Positions 56,691 through 64,000 of a DNA stretch of 64,000 nucleotides are shown here, in pieces. The position numbers and the translations under genes are program-made. The stretch comes from Gambelia wislizenii. Lineage: Eukaryota; Chordata; Lepidosauria; Squamata; Crotaphytidae. The DNA is taken from positions 243,760,645-243,824,644 of the forward strand of contig JAUMIR010000005.1 of the NCBI GenBank assembly GCA_030847615.1. The letters run 5' to 3'. The stretch's first letter is position 1, and each line of letters opens with the position of its first letter. The notes beneath the pieces are model-generated. The model did no database searches. It was not told the DNA's origin and worked only from the letters and a program-made list of their open reading frames with translations.

Positions 56691-57412
56691 CTAAAGTAGA
56701 CACATTGGATCAAAAGGCTAATCAATTCAACAGGTCTAGTCTAGTTGAGACCAGTCAACAGGATTGAGGCAATTGTGTGTGTGTGTGTGTGTGCATGAAT
56801 AAAAAAATATCTTTCCATTGAAGCTCCTGATACATCTTTGAATTCTATAAATCCATCAACCCCAAAGTGGACAGAAGTGGGCACAATATTTGCATGGTTA
56901 TAGATGCAAATTTAGAAATAGTTAATATAGTTTAAAGACAAAAATAGAACCATACTACTTCTCCCCATAGTGAGAGAAAAACTGATCAGGTGAGCTGTGT
57001 GTCAGCTATACTTTCAGTTCAGATGTTAATGGTCAACTCCAGGGCCCTTGCCCCCACCCACATATATGGTTCCCACCCACCCAAAGGAGTCAATTTACCC
57101 ACCTCATCCAAAAGTTTGCCCACTCCTGCCATAAACACTTTAGGTAAGGAATGGGAATGAAGCAGCTCTCCAGATATTGTTGGACTACAGCTCCCATCAA
57201 TCCTAGCCAACATAGTCAATTGTCGAGTTGCAATACAAGAACGTCTGGAAGACTGCATCATACCTCCCCTTGCTTTAGTTGCTAGAATCTAAGAAGCATA
57301 GCATGAAGAAGAGTAGGCAAGAGACTTACATCGATGCTACAGAATGCATCCTGGGATGATTAATTAAAACAGCAACCCTAACACACTTATTGAACAGTTC
57401 AGTTCATTTATT
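56691..57412. other. Unassigned stretch
   Basis: Contains (GT)n at 56774-56792 and a 'ttggactacagctcccatc' repeat scrap near 57180. No gene. Confidence 0.4.
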
Positions 57413-57650
57413 GTACAGTGGGCCCTCTGGAACCACAGGGGTTTAGTTCCGGGACTCCCCATGGATGCCAAAAAAAGTGAATGGTTGTAGCCCGTATTGT
57501 TAAATTGTGGCAACATGTGCACAGATGTGCATTTTCGGTACAGGATGCAATAATCCATGGGTTGTTGAAACTGCGGATTGAGAGCCTGCAGATCAGGAGT
57601 ACAGTCATTGTTCTGCTGAAATACTGAGAAGCATACCCCAATCAACTCAA
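57413..57650. mobile_element. Tigger-like DNA element, partial
   Basis: Left end CAGTGGGCCCTCTGGAACC with CCCCATGGATGCCAAAA; the right end is not clear. Confidence 0.5.
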
Positions 57651-58297
57651 CGGGATTCAGATTCAGATCTGAGCAAACATGCAGAAGATTCCATGTAAAT
57701 TACTAATACTTTACAGAACTGCTTAAACAGGCCCCCACAGCAGTTAAACCAAAATAATCCACAATTACACCTCATAAATCAGCAAGCTAAACACACTTTT
57801 AAAAAATGCTAACAACTGAGCAAGAGTTTTGTCTTAGCTTGTTGAAGTCCCAGGTCAAATAAAAACATTTCAGGCTGTAGCCCTCTAGCTATGTACTAGT
57901 GAGTAAACTTGACTGAACTCTATGGGACTTACCTCTCAGTAAAAATATATAGAACTGTGGTATTTGGCTATAGTTGCATTCTATCTGCTCATTTGGAATG
58001 ATGAACCATTAAGGATTATTTCCAAGTAGACACATTTGAGATTCCACTGTGAATTTGCTATCAGTTAATATAGATGTGATTGATTGATCGGTTGATTGAT
58101 TGGCTGACTAGTTTGTTACATTATCCTCTAATGAATTCAAGGTGTAGCTCTCCTCCTCCCTACTTCATCCTTACAACAACCATGTAAAGCAGGCCAATGA
58201 GGCTGAGAGAGGGAACGACTGGACCAAAATCACCCAGGGGGCCTTGCAGCTTAGTGGAGATGAGAAGCCAGATCTCATAAGTCTCAGTCCAGCATTC
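57651..58297. other. Unassigned stretch
   Basis: AT-rich, no recognised element or exon; a short TGAT-rich tandem near 58080-58110. Confidence 0.4.
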
Positions 58298-58476
58298 TAA
58301 TTTGTTGCTGTATGCCTTCCAATCATTTCTAATGTATGAAGACCCAGTTGTAGGCCAGATTTCTTCAGAGGGGCTTTGCTGTTGCCTTTCTCTAGGACTG
58401 AGAGAGTGTGGCTTACCCAAGGTCACCCAGTGGGTTTCCATGGCCAAGCAGGGATTTGAAACCTGGGACTTGTCTA

Positions 58477-59596
58477 GCTTGTAAAATGTGGGCTAGACAA
58501 GTTAACTGTTAAATCAATTTGTAATTCGTCGACCGGCCAAACCCAAAGGGTGCTCAGCAGTGGCTCCTCTTCATCTTGGAAAGATGTGACCAGTGCGGTG
58601 CCACTGGGCCCAGTGCTATTCAACATCTTTATCAATGACCTGGATGAGGGAATTAGGGGCATCTTTATCAATGACTTGGATGAGGGAATTATGGGGCATA
58701 CTTATCAAATTTGCAGATGACACCAAATTAGGAGAAGTAGCTAATACCTTAGAGGACAGGATCTAAATTCAAAATGACCTGGATAGACTGGAGAGCTGGG
58801 CCAAAGCTAACAAAATGAAATTCAATATGGAGAAATGTAAGGTACTGCACTTAGGGTGGAAAAATCAAATGCATAGATATAGGATGGGAGAGACCTGGCT
58901 GAACAAGACTATGTGCAAAAGGGATCTAGGAGTCCTAGTAGACCACAAGTTGAACATGAGTCAACAGTGTGATGCGGCAACTAAAAAGGCCAATGCGATT
59001 TTGGGCTGCATCAATAGAAGTATAGTGTCTAGATCAAGGGAAGTAATAGTGCCGCTCTATTCTGCCTTGGTCAGACCTCACCTAGAATACTGTGTCCAGT
59101 TCTGGGCACCACAATTCAAAAAGGATATTGACAAATTGGAGCATGTCCAGAGAAGGGCAACTAAAATGGTGAAAGGTCTGGAAACCATGCCTTATGAGGA
59201 GAGACTTAGGGAGCTGGGTATGTTTAGCCTGGAAAAAAGATGGTTAAGAGGCGATATGATAGCCCTGTTTAAGTATTTGAAGGGATGTCACGTTGGGATG
59301 GAGCAGGCTGTTTTCTGTTGCTCCAGAGACTGGAACACGGAGCAATGGATGCAAGCTCCAGGAACAGAGATTCCACCTCAACATTAGGAGGAACTTTTTG
59401 ACAGTAAGAGCTGTTCTGCAGTGGAACACACTCCCTCGGAGCGTGGTGGGGTCTCCTTCCTTGGAGGTCTTTAAACAGAGGCTGGATGGCCATCTGTCAG
59501 GGATGCTTCGATCGTGATTCCTGCATGGCAGGGGGTTGGACTGGATGGCCCTCGTGGTCTCTTCCAACTCTACAATTCTATGATTCTGTGATTCTA
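58477..59596 (+). mobile_element. CR1 LINE, 3' 1.1 kb, young
   Basis: Starts near GGGCTAGACAAGTTAACTG, matching ORF2 of the full-length copy from 12391, and runs to the ATTCTATG end. Frames are broken, but 58815-59387 stays open and is nearly identical to 12690-13260. Contains a 36-bp tandem duplication at 58625-58696. Confidence 0.9.
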
Positions 59597-59917
59597 TGAC
59601 TTTTTCTAATGGGAGGAAAACCCCCGAGAAGATCAGGAGAAGAACGGCACTGTCGCACTTACAGCACTCCGTTTCGGACGACGCTGTCCTCCTCCCAACC
59701 TTCTTCCATGCTTCCTTTGTGCTGCAGGTACAAGAAACATGCTGCTTTTATACAGAAAAAGCCCATCACTAAAAAGCAGCACCTGCAGCATGGAGGAAGC
59801 ACAGGGGAAGGTTGGGAGGAGGACAGCGCCATCTGAAACGGAGTGCTGTAAGCGCGACAGTGCCATTCTTCTCCCAACCTCCTTGGGTTTTTTTGCCCCC
59901 TGTGTTTGAAAAAGTCC
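59597..59917. mobile_element. Palindromic DNA element, ~110-nt arms
   Basis: Termini TGACTTTTTC and GAAAAAGTCC; strong inner arms GAACGGCACTGTCGCACTTA with CGGAGTGCTGTAAGCGCGAC inverted on the right; loop near 59755. 321 bp. Directly abuts the CR1 3' end. Confidence 0.75.
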
Positions 59918-60195
59918 TAGGTCTCCAGAGTCCCTATCCAATACTCAAACTACTAGACCACACTGGCTCCTAATTACTACATCACAGTGGCTCTCTGAAT
60001 ATGGCAGATAGGGGTATGGCAATAGGCTTGATTGACTGTGTTGCTCAGTTAGAAGTATGGTTGGTGGAAGGTCCTGAATGTTTAATATGGCAAAAGAACA
60101 AGGGTGGGAAATTGTTGTTCCTGAGGATTATGCTGATCAGAATGAAAACATCAACAATGTACTTTGGATACGGACAGAAAGTAAACCGGCAATGA

Positions 60196-60436
60196 TGTTA
60201 CTGTTGTGTGCCTTCAAGTCATTTCCAACTTACGGAGACCCTATGGTGAACCTATCAGGGGGTTTTCTTGGAAAGATTTGTTCAGGGGTGAGGGTGTCAT
60301 TGCCTTCCTCTGAGGCTGAGAGTGTGTGATGGGCCTGAAGTCACCCTGTGGGTTTCCATTGCCAAGCAGGGATTTGAACTCAGGTCTCCCAGCGTCCTAG
60401 TCCAACATTCAAATCACTACACCACGCTGGCTCCCC
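60196..60436 (-). mobile_element. tRNA-derived SINE (type 1)
   Basis: TTGTGTGCCTTCAAGTCATT tail, GGGATTTGAACTCAGGTCTC B-box in reverse, CACTACACCACGCTGGCTCC head. Confidence 0.88.
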
Positions 60437-60439
60437 GTG

Positions 60440-62430
60440 GAAGGCCACAGGAAATTTTCTGAACGATTGCCAAGCTAGGCCAATTTGCTAAGCACTCAAC
60501 ACATTTACAGCTTATCCCAGCTGACACTAGGCCAAGTTAATATCTGCCTGGATCTCTTTTGAAAGCAATGCTTGCAGCCAGTGTTTTGAATGGGACTGCT
60601 AAGCCTGGCTGTGGTACAACTCTAGTGGCAAAGTCCAAGGTTTAGCACCTTGCATCAGAAAGTACCGCTTGGAGGATTAGAGCAACTGTGCTTAGAACAG
60701 CATCATTCAACTGAACAGATAAGGAATTTCCTTTATGAACTCCTTTGAATTATCTGCTGCATTCTCTCTTACAGACAGATCTGCATTTGGCACTAGTAAT
60801 CAACATGCAAGCATCTGGACACAGAGATTATGGAAACAAGCATTTCCCAAAGCAAGAGCCATTTTTAAGGCTGAACTTAATCTTATGCATGACTTCTTCC
60901 CAGGGCTCATTGAGCTCAGTGAGACTTGCTTCAAAAAATACAGTATAGAATTGTGCTCTCAAAAACTTCGGAGTTGCAACTCATAGGGCTGAGCAAACCT
61001 CTGGCTAATGCAAATCTATCATTCAGATTCTGTTTTTAAAAGAACAAAAAGTGATTCTGCGCAGTAGAGTTTTCCTAAAATATGCTGAACTATGGCATTT
61101 GTAAAATTGTAACTTGTGCTTATGACAAAAGCAGTGCTGTTCTTCTGTACTGTGCTTCCTCAGATCTAAGACTGAGTTCAATAGGGTTTATTCATTGGTA
61201 TGTGGGTTTTGAAGCTTCAGATGGCCATCCCAGAGGCGACAATGCTATCCCTCCAGATATTGGAATTTATCACACGGGGCTGAAATCCCGCAATTATGAT
61301 GGGATAGTAGCACAGATGGGTTCCTGTTATCACACAACATTATCACCCTCCTGTGGTCTATGTGTGCGCCACCTGTTAATTACAGGTAACTTTTCAATGG
61401 GAGACAAAACCAATCTATAGCCCTCAATATCACTCTTTTCATGGCATTGGCAAGTGTGCAAAATCACATCACACTGTAATTGCACAATTACAGCGTTAAT
61501 GGGTAGTCCTCTTCCCCCCATTAAACTTCCAGGGGAGAACATGAAGAGGACCAACAGGACACTGTTTTAATGAATTGTAGCCTTCGCTTGGTAGGTTTTT
61601 ATGTTTGTTTAAGTGTTTATTTTTGAAGTTCTTTCATTGTGTATTTGTTTTTGGTATTTTCAACTGAAATTGTGTCTTCTTGCAAATCACAGAAGGAAGA
61701 GAAAGTTTTTCTTAAAATTGCATGCGTGGGCCAGGACAAAGCGTTAATACTCTGTCATTAGAAGGCTAATTCTATCCTCCTCACACATTGAAAATAGCGC
61801 TGCAAAAAGATTGTGCATTCCACATGTTGATTGTATTCTTTGGGGGCAAAGATAATGTGGGGAAGAGAAGAATCCAATTTCTCAACCATGATTTAGTGTA
61901 AACAAATTCCTGGAGTCTGGCCCTCTTTTCCAACTGTTACTTGTCGGTTTTATAATCCTTTTTTATTACACATTGCTTGACCCTATCACAGCCTGTCGTC
62001 ACAGACACACAAACATACATTTTTGCTCCATCTCTATTGTGGGTGCTGTCAGCTCCATCCCTCTCGTGGCACACACTTAGGGTTCATTATGACCCATTCG
62101 GCTGAAGCTGGTTCCATTCCCAAGTTCCTTATTTTCACAAAACATCAAAACCCAGTCAAACCATCCAGATGATAAGGGCATGCAGTTTAAACTCCCCTGC
62201 TCCCCAAAACCAGCTTTCTAATACCACCCCCCCCATGTTGTATGTTGTCATAGTTATGAAACACTCCCTTTGAAGATAAACAAAAATGCTTTCCACTCTA
62301 TAAAACCATTTTGGGGGGGGGGAAATGATACACAAAAGAATTTCAACAGATGATAAGAATGATAAAGAAATAGCATTCTGCTCCCCGAAGTAGGCAGCGG
62401 ATGACCCCAGATTATACGCCCTAAGCCCAA
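60440..62430. other. Unassigned stretch
   Basis: No gene recognised. Sequence at 61240-61740 is vaguely like the GGAGATTATC-group interior (TTGTGTCTTCTTGCAAATC) but no ends were found. Poly-C at 62227 and poly-G at 62312. Confidence 0.4.
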
Positions 62431-62434
62431 GAGA

Positions 62435-62603
62435 GGGCCTGTCTATACTGCAGAAACATATGAGTTTGACACAACTTTATCCACTATAGTTCTATCCTAG
62501 GGAATTGGCCTCACCAAACTACAAATACCAGGATTCCCTAGGATAGAACTATGGTGGATAAAGTGGTGTAGAACTGCTGTATTTCTGCAGCGTAGACCAG
62601 CCC
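62435..62603. mobile_element. Short palindromic DNA element with 3-bp duplication AGA
   Basis: 169 bp; left GGGCCTGTCTATACTGCAG and right the inverse CTGCAGCGTAGACCAGCCC; AGA at 62432-62434 and 62604-62606. The centre has AACTACAAATACCAGGATTC. Confidence 0.85.
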
Positions 62604-62638
62604 AGAGTGTCCTTTGTGAGATTCGTTTTGGTCTAACC

Positions 62639-63614
62639 CAGTGGTTTTTAACCTGCGGTCTGTGGACCCCCGGGGGGGGGGGCGCAATGTCCTCAGAGAG
62701 GGTCCACAAAAACTTGAAGGTTGCTTAGCTCACCTCCTCCCCACAGTGGAGTGGCCACATGACAGGATCCAAGCAAAGGCTGGCTGGGTGGCTTGGCCTG
62801 CGCATTGCCATTCAATCCACTCCATGCACAAAATTGCAGGAAAAAGCAGGAGAAAAGTCTTCCCTGCCCCTCCAGTGCCTCTGAGGAAAAGTTTAATGGA
62901 TGGTGCAATGGTATTATTATTAATATTAGTATTAGTATTGAGATTATCAGACAAGCGTCTAAAAACGTTTTTGTCCCACTATATTTTAAAGCTTAAGTAT
63001 TGTGGCATAATAACACTTCTCTCACATGTTGCTGTAATCACAACAAAGACCCGTCTCTGAATTATTGCAACACGACTGCTAGCGCTGTTTACTTCCACAT
63101 TTTCTCTTGGGCGAGATTTCGGCAGTTTTCACAAGAAGGTGCGAGCGTGCTTAACAGTCTAAAAACACCAAAAATAACAAGCAAAAGAAACACACAAGCC
63201 CTTAAAAACTTGCCAGAAAAATGAGGCGGTTCATAAAAAGAGCATCCCGTACCTAGTTTTCGCATTCTCACCCGGAAGTGTTCTGGCAGGGACTGCCCAT
63301 TGACGCTGTAATCACGCCAGCAGAACGGGATGCAGTTTTGCACAGAAGCAATACCATGAAAAAAATGCCGTGGGATATCAATTGATGGCTTAGCCCGTTA
63401 ATAAAAGAATGCCTTTTCCCAGCAGCAGAATGCAAGGAAGAGGATGTTGTGCAATAGGGTAGCACTTTTGCAATATCCTGCATCGTTATCGTGCCATGTC
63501 TGATAATCAAGTATAATTATTATGGTTTTAAATCTTGAGTTAAATCTTGGGGGTCTGCAGCAACAAAAGATATTTAAAGGGGGTCCCTGGTAAAGAAAAG
63601 TTTAAGAGCCCCTG
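62639..63614. mobile_element. hAT non-autonomous element, split by another element
   Basis: Termini CAGTGGTTTTTAACCTGCGG and TTTAAGAGCCCCTG; 8-bp flanks GTCTAACC and GTCTGATC (6 of 8 equal). Same family as 14455-14819. Poly-G at 62671. Confidence 0.85.
62939..63511. mobile_element. Non-coding DNA element, GGAGATTATC-terminus group, nested in hAT
   Basis: 573 bp; termini TGAGATTATCAGACA and TGTCTGATAATCAAG; 3-bp duplication TAT at 62936-62938 and 63512-63514. Comparison with the uninterrupted hAT copy at 14455 confirms insertion into that element. No ORF. Confidence 0.88.
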
Positions 63615-64000
63615 GTCTGATCTATGTTCTTGATGCAGAGCACATTCAAGCATACCAGCCTGTGCCAATTGCCACCTAAACTGACCTAGAGAAATTGACC
63701 TAAACTGGACTGCCCACAAAATAAGCAGCGGGTCACCTCAAATCCTATACCCTCAGGTCCAATGGAGTCTCCGGTGTGAGATGGCATTCAGGCCAGTTCG
63801 CCCCGAGCCTGTCTCCACAAGCAGGGCACCTCAGCTTCTTTAGTTACCCACGTCTTCATCTCACACACTGGTTCTCCAGTGTCTTGCTTGCATAACCTCT
63901 GGCCCTGAGGAAAACATCATTTTCTTCAGGGCTTCAGGTGGGAAGGAATACCAAGAGGATGGGGGGACCCAATGGAATTCATCTCTCCACCCCCACAGGG

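Larger units (their letters stand above)
58298..59975 (-). mobile_element. tRNA-derived SINE (type 1) split by CR1 and a palindrome
   Basis: 58298-58474 holds the tail and middle (GTCACCCAGTGGGTTTCCAT, GGGATTTGAAACC); 59918-59975 resumes TAGGTCTCCAGAGTCC and ends in the head ACCACACTGGCTCC. About 1.44 kb of CR1 and palindrome separates them. Confidence 0.8.

Noticed and set aside
45715..64000. Second SLC6 gene or other host gene to the right
   Set aside because: No further conserved exon pattern was seen; the recognisable frames here belong to CR1, L2 and RTE-like fragments.

Overview
This is vertebrate nuclear DNA, most likely from a squamate reptile (lizard). Exons are short and separated by long introns. 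The repeats are CR1, L2 and RTE-like LINEs, a Penelope-like element with a GIY-YIG endonuclease, tRNA-derived SINEs, a 5S rRNA-derived SINE, hAT and Tigger-like elements and many small inverted-repeat DNA elements. Assignment to lizards, perhaps iguanian, is an inference from this repeat mix.

One host gene is visible, on the minus strand. It is a sodium/chloride-dependent GABA/betaine transporter of the SLC6 family, best matched to SLC6A12 (BGT-1). Eleven consecutive coding exons run from the start codon at 45706 down to 1733. Each has a canonical AG acceptor and GT donor and the phases join exactly, giving 1408 coding nt (469 codons plus 1 nt). They cover the N-terminus, TM1 to about TM9 and the large glycosylated second extracellular loop. 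The last exons (about TM10-12 and the C-tail) lie beyond the left edge. The first coding exon has an acceptor 8 nt upstream of the ATG, so at least one 5' noncoding exon lies further right; I could not locate it.

The introns and the 18 kb right of the start codon are mostly transposable elements. Intron 7 holds an almost complete CR1 (about 9503-13483, plus strand, antisense to the gene) with ORF1 (zinc-finger plus SGNH esterase) and ORF2 (endonuclease plus reverse transcriptase) both open. Intron 10 is bounded by elements lying about 30 nt from each splice site: a CR1 tail at the donor and a Penelope-like insertion at the acceptor. Right of 45.7 kb lie nested CR1, L2, SINE and DNA elements, with no second host gene that I can support.

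The most notable non-gene signal is a set of non-coding inverted-repeat elements whose termini begin GGA, GGG or GGC. Most that can be bounded are flanked by matching 3-bp direct repeats. They include a ~570-bp group with termini GGAGATTATC or GGACTTTATC, a ~600-bp group with termini near GGGCTTGTCTA, and short palindromes of 170-330 bp. I found no tRNA or rRNA genes, CRISPR arrays or virus-like genes. No new protein system is evident; the interest lies in transposon structure and in how insertions sit against this gene's splice sites.
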